From Nemopilema nomurai (lineage: Eukaryota; Cnidaria; Scyphozoa; Rhizostomeae; Rhizostomatidae), in assembly GCA_003864495.1 (NCBI GenBank), contig ML133499.1, forward strand, positions 2,480,001-2,544,000: a stretch of 64,000 bases of DNA. Direction: 5' to 3'. This document shows, piece by piece, positions 23,750-37,500 of this stretch (position 1 is its first letter; each line of letters starts with the position of its first letter). The position numbers were made by a program, and so were the translations under genes. Under the pieces are notes generated by a model. The model was not told the DNA's origin, ran no database searches, and saw only the letters and a program-made list of their open reading frames with translations.

Positions 23750-26700
23750 CCAAGGAGTGGCGTGTATTACCCATTGCCAAGCAAGGCCAGCAAAAATATT
23801 TGTTTTTTTTCTTCATCACCACATATCAATGAAAAGTGATCATAAACCACTTGGCAAGACCTGCTTTTGAGTGAAAGTTTTGGAAATGGTCGTCCAACCT
23901 CTTTAATACGAAGACGTCGCTAACAGGTCAGTTTACCCTGTTCTGATAAAAAGGGGGCAACACTTTTAAAACATCCATTTAACTCTATCTGAGGCGACTT
24001 CATTCATTTTGCAGTAAAATTTGGGACAATTTTTTCCACGACTTGTGACTGCGAGGCTGACTCAATTTTGATGCTATTGAATTCTCAAAATGAATAGTTC
24101 AGTAGTTTCACAAGCCTGCCACACAACAGTTGCAACAGCATTAACAATGGCGCAGATGACGAATTTTTCAATTGTTTCCCTTCAAATCCTATTGCAATTG
24201 CTAGACTAACAGCATGGCTGGAGACGCCAGATGAGGTACTGAATTGCAAAGAAATGTCAACGGCTTATTTTATAGGATTAATGAATAATGGTGCGTCACA
24301 TAACCAATATCAAGTAAACATGGACAATGGGACAATTTTCAGAAGACCTGTGTTTTGATATTGTTTGCTATCGTTTGGTACCTTTTTTCAAATTATTTTA
24401 CAGAAATAATTAGAAAAAATTATGGGAAAAAACTACTATTAGACTTATAATTTTAATAATGCTTTCCGCCGGCCCTGTGGCAAAGCCCCAAAGTTTCAAA
24501 TTTGTCTCACCTGAATTACAGTAGTTGCTAATAGTAAATAAAAGAATGAACGATATTTTTTGCTTTATTGGAACCCATACTGCTAAAGGGTGTATCCAAC
24601 GAAGCGAAAATTTATTTTGTGGAATGAGGCTATACGTAAATAATCGCACTAGTACCCAGCTGTATCCACCAGGGTTTCTAACGCCTCAAATCAACCAAGA
24701 AATCCTCTTTATTAGTTGTCCACAAAAAACATACTTGTTTTTTCCTGCGACATTCATTTTGTCGAATTTCACAACATTCAACAACACTTTTCACGTTCTT
24801 TTTTCACCCTCATTTCTGCTGACTGGCACTCTGACATGATTTCAAACTCGCGCAAAATATCTTGTCACGTGAGATGCTGAGTTCAACTAAAGGAGGGAAT
24901 GGTAAAAGCTAAAGGCGGCTTTCCTTACTCCCCTCTTGTTATGTTAACTTGTTATAACTCTTACTTATGTTTGAAATTATATGTGTATTTTAATTGTTTA
25001 AATTGATTTAAATTAATATAACAGGGTCATAATAACAAGGTTATCTACTTGAGGAATTGTTTTTAGTATTAAAGGTGTTTAAGGGTGGCGTCAGCAAAAA
25101 AAATTTCTGAAATGGTGTTGAGGTTCAAAATGGTTAAGTTCAAAACATTGGGTGTAAATTTGAGCAGTAAATCTACGTACCTTTTCAATTTGAGAGGAAA
25201 ATTTGGATAAAGCAGCGTTTTTTGCAAAGCGTTCAAACAAACCAGCAAGAAAAAGGTGAAAGACATGTTTTGTGTTGGCTGTTTGGTGAAGTGTTTAGCT
25301 TCTCGTTCCTACACAGCAAGATTATCAAACAATTTTTAAAATCTGCTGTCATATGCACTGGTGAGTAGAATCATTTAAAAATAACTCTTAGTCAGTTGAT
25401 TATAAAGGTAAACAAGATTATTACATTATCAGGTTAAGCAAAAAAAATTATTATGTTGATTTTGTGATACAAAATTACCATTATTGGGTATTTATGTGCC
25501 CAGGTCACGTGATTGGACGATATAAATATATTTCAAATTTTTTAATGTTTGAATAATAACATTTAGAATCAGCAAAGGTAAAATACCAACTTTGAGTGCT
25601 AAAGTAACTTAAATGCAAAATAAGATAAAGAAACTGAAAAGGGTTAATAATAGTATGTACGATTATAAACATCAAGCTCAATTAGTGAAGACTCTAAGTA
25701 ATGGATGCTGAAAGATGATTTTTCTTTTTACTTTTGAAGGATATTTTGTTTTTAGCTTTTTCAGATCTAGTGGCAGGCTGTGTTGTGCTAGTCGAATCAT
25801 TCAAGAAGCAATGAAGATCGTGTGGCTCTTGTAGATGAAGGCTCTGCTTATCAGAATGGTATGAACATCAAATTTCCAAGATTCATCAAGTTCAAAAGTT
25901 GCAGCTGACGCAAAAGATGGCAGCTAATTCCAAAATGTTGAAATTAATAGGGAAACGTACTACATTGTGCATGAAAGTCTTTTAAAATACATACCATGCA
26001 CACAAGTAGAAGCTGAAACACTCAAAGGTGTCGGTCCAGCAAAAGTTTGTGAGGACTTTCTCTATATTATAAGGGGTCTACCTCCCGAAATCAGAAGTAC
26101 ATTGGAAATAATGTAACTCTACAGAAGGAGGTGAGCCTTTCTTGTGATCTTCTGTGGAAGAAAAACGGCCAACGTGGTATACCTCAGTTTGATCCTGAGG
26201 AGCTAAAGAAGCTATGCCAAGAAGGAAGGGCTACAAAGCTTTTTCAGACAATTTTGGACGCAATGTCAACTGCAAAGCACTCTTCGAGAAAAACCTCTTT
26301 GAATGAGAAGAAGCCTGTTGCCATTATTTACATGCTAATTTTCGGAGGAAGCCGGCTAGTTTCCTTGAGTTTTGCCAAGTGCTCTTGTTAGCAAAAGTCT
26401 CAGTGAGACAGAGTTGGGACTGCTTAACAAAAGTGGCATATCAGTGTCCAAAGCAACCTAGCGACACCACTTGTACAAAACTGCACAGGAACATGATATT
26501 GAAGTAGCAAGTTTTATAAATGAGGCAGTCAAACCGAAGATCTCATTATAATGATGATAGATAACTACACAAACGTTCATACGAAGTGTCACCCGAAAGA
26601 TGAAGAAACGTTGTCTGCCTGCAGTATGGCTACTATTCTTTTTAAGAGATTGCAAGGTATACCTGCTCAAACCGCCATAAACCCTCAGGGGCCTATTGTT

Positions 26701-27909
26701 AATTTTATGAAAAAGTCATCTCTCAACCCTCTTAATGTCTTTCGCCAAAGAAATGCCACACTGGATCCTAACTCAACTTTTTGACCCTGAGTTTGAGAGA
26801 AACAGAATAGACATCCATGACTACCAGTCTCAAAACCAGTTAAAAGATCTCCGAAGAGTCTGCAAACTTGTTGACAAGCTAGAGCTTCCTCTTAAAAGTT
26901 ACAACAGTTTCCTCAAAGCTGCAACCAATGCTCTTGATTTGGGTCTAGGAAACTACTTGTCCAAATTTATATGCCTTCGACTAGGAGATTTGCCTGCACA
27001 GCATTTCATTAGACAAATTCAGCACAATGGCCAACGTCATGGCCCAGATTGTTTAAAAATCTTGTTCCAACCTTCATGACCAACTCAATGCAAAAGAAAG
27101 TCTGTGTCTGGTAAAAATTCACTTGTTTAAAAAAGCATATGCCTTCATATTTGGTGGGAAAGTAAATTCCTGTCCAACAAACCAAAGTTGTGTCGAGTAA
27201 CTGGCATTGAAGAGCTTTTGTATGGTGGATGGTAAACGACAAGAAATACAGTACTTTTAAACATTCTTGAGAATTACTCGCCACAAATCTGTATTCCTAC
27301 TCTCTTCTAAGATGCTGGATAATGTTCTTCTGTTTCCGACGTCATCACTACAACAAGGCCCACTATCAGCAACGACTCCTGGGAGGGTTCTTTTAGCTCT
27401 CAAAAATGCCAGATTAGAATGTAAATAGCTGAAGAAAGGTGTACAACAGATGCAAATGGCAATTAAATATTGCTCTAAAGATGTGACACCAGAACTGAGC
27501 AATGACTTTAAAGACCTTTTTCAAAAATGTGACAAAAGAACGATCCCTGACTTCATGAAGAAACAGCAAAAATACTTGCAAGAATCTCCAAGCCAAGTAA
27601 GGTATCACCCAATGATAATCAAATTTTGCCTTTTCATTGCAGCCAAACCATCATCTTTTTATGAGAAACTGCGCCTCAACGAAAAAACTGGTGGTGGTAT
27701 TTTGGTACTCCCAAGTCTCTAAACATTGAGAGACTATCGGAACTACATAAAAGCAAATAAGGGATTTAATGCTTACATTATCGCTGATCTAAAGCAAAAA
27801 ACGATTCAAAAAATTAGGGCATCCATTTCGTTAGCAAATGTTTCGTTGACATGAACCTAGAGGTTATTGTTGCTCTCCCAACATCGAGAATGATAAAACA
27901 ATATATAAA

Positions 27910-28153
27910 GGATCATAGAGAGTGCGGAAAAATAACCGACCCGAGCGGGACTCGAACTCACGACCCTTGACTTTGTACGTCAAGTGCTCTACCAACTGAG
28001 CTATCGGGTCATGCTTTCAAGCCAGCACTCGAGGCCAAGCCATTTATCCGCACTGCCCCTCTCTTTTACCGATTGCACAGGGGAGCCATCGCAGCTCCAT
28101 CGCAAAGTGCAAGGGACCTGCTGAATGTTATTTTTCCGCACTCTCTATGATCC
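27910..28153. mobile_element. 244-bp element with perfect 27-bp TIRs enclosing a tRNA-like sequence
   Basis: 27910-27936 (GGATCATAGAGAGTGCGGAA and onward) is repeated exactly as its reverse complement at 28127-28153. Between the arms lie a tRNA-like segment (27938-28010, minus) and about 110 bp of unrelated sequence. No target duplication is obvious. It sits inside the degraded gene at 25938-28470. It could be a foldback/MITE that captured a tRNA, or a SINE-like unit inside an inverted repeat. Confidence 0.8.
27938..28010 (-). repeat. tRNA-like sequence (pseudo-tRNA or SINE head)
   Basis: On the reverse strand the acceptor arms GACCCGA and TCGGGTC pair perfectly, the D arm is GCTC-AGTTGGTA-GAGC, and the T region contains GTTCGAGTCC. 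The anticodon arm CTTGACGTACAAAGTCAAG is two bases longer than standard. The best five-pair reading leaves one extra base and an ACA anticodon. The same odd arm is present at 23361-23420, which favours a repeat family over a functional tRNA. Confidence 0.55.
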
Positions 28154-29095
28154 TTCGTATGAAATCCTGTTGCCTTAACCAAAACAATATATCTATTGTT
28201 TGGTTCCAGACTACTGTTTTCTGTGACTTGATGAATAGCCTGTTGCGAACTTTCATTCCATACTACGATCACATAAATCAGAGATGAACTCTGCAGAATT
28301 GCTGCGCAAAAAGGGCAAGGCTCTAGATGGAAACATATCTCTATTCTACTTTCTAATCTGTGTATACCACCTCAAAAATGAGCAGATACAGCAGGGACAG
28401 GTTTAAATTCCTTCAATTGAAAGCAGCTGAGCTCATTGTCTCCCTCCTGAAGGAAATTAAAAAAATCCAAGGAAAGCAGAGCAAGTTGATAGACCACCAC
28501 TTAAACCTATAAACATGTCGTACTGCAAATTGCCAACGCTTTATGGTGATAAGAATGTCATGTCAGCTCAAGTCCTCCCGCTTGAAATTCAGTTTCACGG
28601 AAAAGAGCCTTCCCAGAACAGGTTTGGCATTAAAATTCAAATTTTAAAATGAATTATGATATTGTTGAAATTTTTATATCATCTTATAAAATACTAAGAT
28701 AAAACACATGCATTTGCTTTTTTATAATAATTTGCCTCCGATTAAAAAAAATATCAATGTGCAGGCAGTATGATTTGCCAACTTGCCAACAGCACGGTCC
28801 AAGGCTGCCACTCGTAGGGGAAATCCCCTACGGTAGAGGAAATGAGGATTTTGTACGGGGTAGGGAAACCTACGGGGAAAGTTAAAAAAGTAGGGGAAAC
28901 CAAGGAAACGTAGGTGATTTGCAACAAAAGTTGATTGAAAATGAAGAAACAGCGATTTAACAGCAAAATTGAATATGTGATAACTGAATAACGAAATTTC
29001 GAAAAGGCAATTAGTCTAAAAAGTAATTATAAAAGCACAAATAGGAAAACTGTTACTGAACATCCTCCTCGATATCAAAATGTCTTCATTCTTCT

Positions 29096-30072
29096 TCACC
29101 AAAGTGCGACATATAACTTGACCTCGCAGTTGCATGTAGGGCTTTCAATCTAGCATCAACCGCAAACAAAGTGGGGAAATGTTCGTTTGTTCACAAAATT
29201 CCTTGAAGCGTATTTACTGAAAGTGAGCTTCTCAATTTAGTTTTATTTGCGTTCACTTTTGAGAATGTTCTCTCGATTTCAGCTGTACTTTGTGGAAGGG
29301 CAGTAACTTCAAGCATAAACTTTGCTAAATTTGTATATTCCAGAATGTTATGCATTCCTTGCCAAAACTCGACGATTTCTTTCCTTTCCAACCTCTCTGC
29401 TTTATGGTGTCGTCAACGAGTAAAGATCTCCATTCTCTATCAATATTTTGAATAAGCATTTGTGTAAATACCATTCTTCTATTAATGTTTAGCCGAGGAA
29501 GACCTTTAGCAAGTACACCTGCAGATTGAACTTAAGCAGTACCTCCAGCGATTTTCGCATGGTTAACGTCTTGTAGAGCCGACAGGATGGGATCTGAGAT
29601 GTCTATTCTACAGCGGATTTGACAGATTGCTTCCCTGTACCAATGCCTACATCTTGTTAGGAAGCTTTCTTTCTGGTGAGGAAGCATCTCTTTAGTAGTT
29701 TCTGCTGCCATGTATGTATACAGGAAACACTTTTTCCAGTGGCACCCATTTACTTTTGTCATTGATATTGACATCTGCTAAGGAATCGTTACCATCAGTC
29801 TTCAAGAAATTCATATGAAGCATTCGCATTATACGCTTTAGCTCAGGTAAAAGTGCATGTAGCTTAAATGAATTTGACTGGAAAAGCAAATTCAGGCCTG
29901 TAAGATCCTCAAGGACGAATTCCGACAATTCAAGGGTCGCCTTGATATAAGGGGATCTCAAGACAGACAATACTCTTTCAGCATGAGGTAAGTTTGCGTC
30001 TGCGACCTCAGCAACAAAGAACAATTCCAGTTCAGGCCGCTGCTCAAGAATTCGCTTAACACATGTGACAAC
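29096..30072 (-). pseudogene. hAT transposase C-terminal remnant
   Basis: Reverse frames 30024-29692, 29774-29532 and 29391-29191 read as the end of a hAT transposase: a helical linker (VLRSPYIKATLELSEFVL), then NLAKFMLEVTALPQSTAEIE and RTFSKVNANKTKLRSSLSV, the hAT dimerisation signature. The first half, with the catalytic aspartates, is absent and the frames are shifted against each other. Its sequence differs clearly from the hATs at 2.7-4.3 and 20.6-22.6 kb, so it is a third lineage. Confidence 0.7.
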
Positions 30073-30713
30073 CGATAACCCAGCAGCCTCCCCCAGGTTT
30101 TGCTAAACCGTTAAATTGGTCAGTTGTCGGCAGAATTGCTTGCTTGTGTAGGCATTGCCCCCCAGGTTTGTGCATTTCTTTCAAATGTCCCTCCCCCAAA
30201 GTTGTAAAATGAATTTCTTCCATTGAGTTAGTATGCATCATTAGAATGTAAACTTGACATCATTATGTTTGAATTGTATTATGGTTGAAGTGGGATATGC
30301 TGTGTTCTATCATGGCTATTATGGCATATTTGTTAAATAGGGTATTATGGGTTTAAATTGATATTTATTGCTGTTTTATTAAAATGCTTTAACAGCTTTA
30401 TGAAGTTTTTGAACCTATGATGATTTAAAATTCTAGAGCAGTGCCAGCAGGCAACATAAGGCTAGATGTCAGTTAGTACCCTTTTTGGGTAGTTAATTCC
30501 ACATATGACTACAATGCTTAAGTCAGCATATATTACTATCAACCACTGTATTGTTCAGTCAACATGAGGAGTGGAGGGGGTTGCCAAATGTCCAAATGCT
30601 AACTATTGTCCTTACGGGTAAAACTTGTGAAAAACACAAAATAACGGTGCCGGTGTAATATGCGTTTTGGTACCCTATGCAAAAGTGTAACATTGTGAAA
30701 CGCAATGTGTTGC

Positions 30714-30805
30714 AAATCATGTTGATTTATCATGGTGTGATGTTAGGACACAATGTGCGAAATCGTGTTGATTTATCATGGTGTGATGTTAGGACACAAT
30801 GTGCG
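30714..30805 (+). repeat. 46-bp direct repeat, two units
   Basis: AAATCATGTTGATTTATCAT and onward at 30714-30759 is repeated at 30760-30805 with one or two changes. It lies just inside the left end of the Ginger element and may be a subterminal binding region. Confidence 0.85.
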
Positions 30806-31583
30806 TTACAAATGGAACACAGTGCTTCCCGAACAAAATATTTCACACTTGCCTATCACGCAAACTAGCGGCGCCATTTATTTTGTACTCTCTTTGCGTT
30901 TCCTATATAAAGGAAATCAGAGCACCGCTTGTAGTTAGCACCGCCTTGTTAAAAATTAGTTAGATTGCTCATTACATTCTGAACAATACGGACCAAACCG
31001 GAATGCAAAGAATATAGGAGCCAAAGCACAAGAACCGTATCCATAAACTCAGTTGCTTGTGTACCCTCTTTTCTTTTTTTTTACAAAAATTAAATAACTT
31101 GAGGTCAAGCTTTGTATATACGGTTTAGTCAAACAGGCCAAACTTTCCTTGGTTGTATGTAGAACCATTTCGAAGAAATAATTTAGAACAAGCTGAGGCA
31201 GAATTACAGCCAAACTTTAAATTTGAACAAATTTACGAAACCCCCTTAAAAAGTATAATTCGAAAATGGGATTTAGGGGATTTTTCTCGATTTTTCAAAC
31301 TTAACAACAGTCCAGCCTCAATGCTTAAAATGGAAAAAATTAAGAACAACGAGCCTGAGTTTCAATTTACTAGTTCTTATAAATTAAAAGTGCATTTGGA
31401 AAAAGGTTAAAATTCCAGTCTATTTTTTGTAAAGCTGCAGTTGTGATGACAAGATGTCAGGCGTTGCGAGAAACCATGCGTCCATGCCCCGCAGGCTTTT
31501 TATGCAACATCAATGTGCCCACTCTAAAAATTTCTTTCATTATCTGAACGTCCATCGACCTGAAAAGAACAGCAACTGGAACG

Positions 31584-34500
31584 ATGGAGGAAGGTAAGAC
31601 GCTCGAGGAAACAACTACAGAATACGAAGTTGTCAAAAAAGATTTCAAATTGATGAATGATATCTTTGTGTATCATGAAGGTAAAAGTAAAGGACTGTCA
31701 GGCCCAGTACTTTACCCAAACGACTTCTCAAATGAAGAAAAGCGTGCCCTGCGTCGATATGCAAACAAATATGAATTTGAAGGTAAATGGCATTTCCATT
31801 GCTTTTGTGTCCATTTTTTGATGATATATTTCGTACATTCCCTTCTCAGAATAAAATGAAGTGACACCGTCGATGAACAATACTAGCTTAGGCTCTTCGT
31901 ATGTGAAAGTTTTCACATTTTTTTCAACATTACTTTATGAAACTTTTACCGAAGAAGATTAAGCAGGAGCTGTTTTTTCAGGCAATGCTCTTTACTTCAA
32001 AAAATCCAAAAATGAAAAATCGCGAAGCCACTTTCAAAAACTGAAAGCCGTTTGTTCTTTGGAAGAGGCAGAGCAAATCTTCAAAGAATTTCATGACAGC
32101 CCAATTGGTGGCCATAGCGGGTTCAATAACACCGAGGAGCAAATTTGTTCCAGATACAAATGGAAAGGAATAACGACGCATTTAAGATATTTTGTAAGTA
32201 GAAAACGTTTCAGCTATTTGAAAACGCGTTTTAGCGTTTCAGCCCATTGTTCATTTCAGTACTCTTTGCTTTTGTTACAACAGTTTTATGTTAATAGCGA
32301 TTTAGAACAACCTTTAAAAACCACTTTTTACTTCGAATTTCAAAATGGGGGGATATGGTAATTTACAAGTTGCGAGTTACGACTTGCGAGTTGTCAGCTG
32401 CGAGTTGTCAGTTTCTGCTTTTGCAAAGATGTTTCCAGCCTGGGGAAGCTCTTGGAGCAAGAAACGGTCGAAGCTCAATGGATATCCTATTGCAAAAAAA
32501 CGCTTTAATGTCCAAGGACAACATATTTTTACTAACTGAATTTCTTTGCGCACAATGAGGCATAACTGTTATACTTTGGGGTAAAAAGAACGGACTGACA
32601 GGATGAAAAACAAACTTGCAACTGACGACTCGCAACTCGCAAAATATAATCCCTCTACTATGCATAGCTTCTAAATAAATTTATTCAACACCATGCTTCT
32701 TCCACAGCGCTCATGATGCATGAAATGCTATAGGACTGGTCAGCCTCTCAGAAATGTTGACGTAGATTTGGAATGCATCGAGGTTAGATTACGTAAATAT
32801 AAACTATTTGCAAAAGTATACTGATCAATTAAACTGAGGATACTCCAAGGCTCTGAAGGTAAATGTCTATATTAAAGATTTGTTTGCATGGGCTTGATTT
32901 GGCTATTTTGAGCTTTTTAGCAATGGTCATTGAGGATGTACCATCGACAAGTTGGTGGTACCGCTTTTAAATTCTAATTTCTTTCAAATCGCGGTTTAAT
33001 TGTTAAAAGGCCGTTTATGGACTCTCTAAAGATTGTAGATTTGTGCAAAGGTTTCCCTAAGATACGCTTTTTCTTTGCTTGAGTTTCTCGCGCAGGTATA
33101 AAAAGCTCATATTGTACTTAAAGCTATCAAATGGAAACTTTTTTATTTCTATGAGCAATATTTCGACTCTATCCGAGCTTTGTTCAAAATCAAAAACCGT
33201 GAAGAAAAACCTTGATTATTCTTTATATATAAAAGTATTCTTTTAATTTGAATCAAGCGGTTTTGAGAAAACTGCGTAAAAAGAAGGTGTTCTTTTGAAA
33301 AAATCTGTAATGTACACTCTTTTTTTATAAGAACAATTTTATAAGAACCCGAGCCTCAAAATTAGTCAAAAATTAAGAACAAATTAAGAACAAGCTGAGG
33401 CTGAGCTTCTGCAAAATGCAGATTTGAACAAGGTTTTTTCTCAAAATCAAGGATTTTTAGCGATGTGAGGGTTCTTTTTCGGTGAATATTCAAACTTGTC
33501 AGCAATTGAAGGCTGTCTCACTCACTTTGTTGGCAAATGAGGCCTGAACACCACCCTAGAGCAAAAAAGCTAGCACTCGCGCTGCTTAACACCCTATTAG
33601 ATTAAGAACAAATTAAGAACAATCCAGCCTCAGATTTTCGAAAAAATTAAGAACAGTCAGCCTGAACTTAAATTTACTGGTTCTTATTAAAAAATAGATT
33701 ATCAGCTGGCAACTTTTTTACCAGGTGACAAAGCCGTGGCAGATGACTTGATGGGTGCCTATCCTGTGACAAAAAAGGGCAATAAATACATTTTCACCTG
33801 CACCGATTATTACACAAAGTGGGTAGAAGCATTTCCGATACCAGAAAAGTCCCCTGAAAAGGTTTTAACAGACCAAGGAAGAGAGTTTGCAAATGATGTA
33901 AGTTCTCAACACCCCTGCACTGACCTGATCTAATACAAATATAAATATAGACCCCCCCTCCCACACCACCATTTCTTTTTTTCTGAAAGAATGGAGCTTT
34001 TCCGTAAAATAGTTTGCTAAGAATCCCTGAAATCAGCAAGGTATGGTTTCTGTATATATATATATATATATTGGGCCCTTTGGCTCAGTGGAATGAGTGG
34101 GGGTTTTTGAAGCAGCAAACTGGAGTTCGATTTCGACCAAGAGTGGTTCGATATAATTGGGTAGCACCCTTGTGGAAAGATTTTCCTCTTGTCAGCCTTC
34201 GCCTTATGATTAGATATGTACATTTATATTTAAATATAGATATTGCTAAGCTTCTGTTGTTATTGCTGGAGTTCTGACATCGTTCCCAAATCCTTTTTTC
34301 CACAATAATACCTCTTAAAAGCGGACATCGTGTTTTATTTTCTACATTTACGCCAATAGAGATCGGTAGGCTGAATAAAAATCAAGAAATGGCTATTTCT
34401 TTTTTACTAGCTGAACAAAGAGTTTTACCAAATTCTTGGCGTTAATCACAAGATGACGGCAGCATACCACCCGCAGACAAATGGTTTAGACGAAAGGACA

Positions 34501-37500
34501 AATCGTAATATAAAAAGGTATAGAGTTGATTTATTTTGCAGCATGTTGTGATTTTGATACTCCTGATCTTGGTGCCCTCTTTGTTGTCGAAAAAACTCTT
34601 CTTTAGAAGAACAATTTCATAGAACAGGAGCCTCAATAGAAAATTGGTCAAAAGTTAAGAACAAATTAAACAATTTCGAACAACGTTCTTAAAAACGAGA
34701 ATTTTAAGCCATGTGTGGGTGCTTTTTCGATGAATATTCAAACTTGTTGGCAAATGAAGGTTGTCTCACTCACTTTGTTGGCAAATGAGGCCTGCATACC
34801 TCCCTAGCAATCGCATTGCTTACACCCTAAAAATTTAAGAACAAAAGAGCCCAGGGCCTTAATAGAGCTTTTACGGTATTTAAAGTGGATTTTTAAAATG
34901 TTAACTTGTTTTTCTATCATTAAAATGTTTTCTGGAGTAAAATGCTTATTTTTGAGGATCATAAACTCTATTAATTCACTTTTGAATCTATATTTTAAAT
35001 TTACTTCAAGGCGTTTAGAGAAGCTTCTTTCAGAGGAGGAGTCCCTTGATCATTGGGACGAGCTTGTTGACCCAATACTGTTTTCAATCAGAACAACAAA
35101 AAGCTCTACCACAAAATTTTCTCCTTTTCAATTGATGTATGGCCGAGAAGCCCTGCGACCAATCGAAACTACGGAGATCGTTAGTGATATATCTGAGGTA
35201 TCTGTTTTCTAGCTTTTTCAGTTAGATTATTTAAGAGCATAAGTCAATTTTTTATATTTTGTAAATTGGCCTTATTGGAAGAGAATACAGCAATCTATTT
35301 TTGACTCATGTTTAGTATCACTGAACATTGATTGAACTCAAAACAGGTGAACTTCAAATGTCCAGCATGGTCTAATATATTCAGGGGCGTAGCGGGTAGG
35401 GGTGGGGCTGTTTAGGGGGGTCACACCCTTAGCTAAGAGGGCTTAACTTCCCAAAATAACTATGCACTATGATTATTCATTATTTTTTGCATCAAATTTC
35501 CTGCTTTATTAGACACTTGAATGCTGAAGCAAATTAGTGATTGCATCTATTAACGACAACAATGTCTCTTTGCAGAAGAGAATACAGCTCCCATTAGAAG
35601 ATGCCATTGTTGCCTTCGTCAACAAGATAAATGACGTGAAAGGAAAGAAAGATGAGATTGCAAAAAAAGACATCAAGATTTCACAAGAGAAGCAAAAAAA
35701 GTACTACAGAAAAAGAAGACTTCCTGATGGAAAGAAGGCCATTACATTTTCTGTTGGTGAAAAGGTGCTGCTGTTCACTGCTCGTCAAACCACCCGCAAA
35801 GGAGACAAGCTTGCCAAGAAATGGACAGGACCGTATACCATTTCGGAGATTGTTGGATCAAAGCATGTCTTCCTTGATGGTAAAAAAGTGAAAAAAAACA
35901 TAAAGCACCTAAAACCTTGGATTTTCGAAGAAGAAAAAACCGAAAGTAAAACTGAGACGAGGCCTAACGCGGAAGACAACACAAATAATCTGGTGCCAAA
36001 TCCTACTGTCGATGAAGGTGAGAATGAGGCTGAAGAGATTGTAGATCGGGACATAAAGGAAAAGAGCAAATCAAGAATTCACGAGAATGATGATTCTGAA
36101 ATTGCTTTTGCAGATAATACTAATGTGACTGGTTTCTGTGAAGATGATAGCATGTTGCCAAATCAGGAACAGTTCGCGCATAACCTCAAAGGTTATCCAG
36201 AAATGAATGCGCAATCTTCGCCTATAGTTTCCAGAACCGAGCCTAAAAAGGAAGATGAGAGCATCATTGTCAGCCAGACGAATGATGAAGATAATGGGGA
36301 GGCGTATGCATTCAAGGTATCTTCGTCGTTTGTCACAAAATCGCAGGTGATTTCGATAGAAGATGATGACCCAAGTGTCCACCTACGACCATCTGACAAG
36401 GCTCTACGAAAACAGGAATTGCCTCCCAACGCTGGTAAGAATTGCTTGCTCTCCTAACAGTGACAATTTCAATTATCTCTTCTTTTTTCCAACCTGTTAT
36501 GTTTAAACAAGTGTTCTTGGGTGTTACAATTAGTACTAGATACTTTTACCTTTTAATAAAATTTTAGCCATCTATTTTGGATGTTGTAACCCAGCTCAAC
36601 ATAATATTTTGTGATTATTTCTAGACACCATATGGGAATGTGGCGGTGTTGGATATTGCGTAAGCAACATCAATGGTATAAGCCTCAGTGATAACCGAAT
36701 CCTAGAGCTGAAGGGCGAATCATACCTTTCAGATGAGGTGAGTACAATTCGAATAATTTATTGGAATTTTACGTTTTTTAATGAGAAAAGTTTTTTTAAA
36801 ATTAAAAAGTTCCTATCACAGGTTTTGCAGTAAATAGTGCTTTTTAACTGCTCAAAAAAACCTTGATCTGTGTAAACAAATGCTTTACTTTACATGAGTT
36901 CTGGGCAAAATTTACACTTTATGAATGGAAATATATATAGAAACAAACTTTTATAAATTTTATTATGGTATATATTATGTGATTGCAAAGCCTGTAGCTA
37001 CTAGGAATTTTTGACTTCATTTCAATCGAAAAATTAGGGGCTATGATATAAGATGTTGCCAAATGTGAGAAAACGATGTTACAGAAACAATTAGCAGCCA
37101 GCTGTGTTTTTATCTTATAGGTGATAGACGTGTATTTGGTTCTTCTGTCGAGGCTATACAGCAACAAAAATGTAAGTATAAAGTGCATAACTACCTGGAA
37201 CTAATTTTCTGATGACTCTGCAAATTTTTAAAAAGCAGTTCAAAATTTTGATGATGTTATTGCTTTATGCAGTGTAAAAGTCTTTATCTTTAACGGTTAT
37301 TTATAAAGAAACGTAAAAAAGAGGCTTAAAAATTGCTACTAGACATGTTTCGTAAATCTATCTGGGCAAGCAAAAATTTACAATAAAGGAAATTTTCACA
37401 GACAAAGATTTTGGTCATTGGCTCCTGCATCATGTCCGAAATTTGCAATGGACTGTGCTACAAGCAAAAGCTAAGGAAGGTAAGAATTCAAACAATCTTT

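Larger units (their letters stand above)
25938..28470 (+). pseudogene. Degraded gene of an unknown repetitive family
   Basis: Successive forward frames read like one long protein broken by stops and shifts. 25938-26110 gives EINRETYYIVHESLLKYIPC. 26131-26391 gives FQTILDAMSTAKHSSRKTSL. 26551-26784 gives MIDNYTNVHTKCHP. 26740-27079 gives QLFDPEFERNRIDIHDYQSQ and LPLKSYNSF, then GNYLSKFICLRLGDLPAQHF. Near 27215-27300 are YGGW and LNILENYSPQICIPTLF. 27450-27722 continues as a basic helical stretch. I recognise the pattern as a large, high-copy cnidarian-type family of unknown function, from memory only. The TIR element at 27910-28153 interrupts the 3' part, after which GNISLFYFLICVYHLKNEQI near 28333-28390 may continue it. 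No domain or catalytic motif can be named. Confidence 0.5.

Noticed and set aside
27938..28010. Functional tRNA gene
   Set aside because: The acceptor and D arms pair well, but the anticodon arm is too long, and the same defect recurs in a second copy, so a repeat family is more likely.
31153..31410. 85-codon frame upstream of the Ginger gene
   Set aside because: It overlaps a partial copy of the intron repeat (AGAACAAGCTGAGGC words) and has no protein character.
34085..34303. Small frames across the SINE at 34 kb
   Set aside because: They follow SINE and TA-repeat sequence in several frames with no conservation.
33725..36434. Ty3/gypsy-type LTR retrotransposon
   Set aside because: The integrase is split by introns, no reverse transcriptase or LTRs occur, and terminal repeats are inverted with a 4-bp duplication, as in Ginger.
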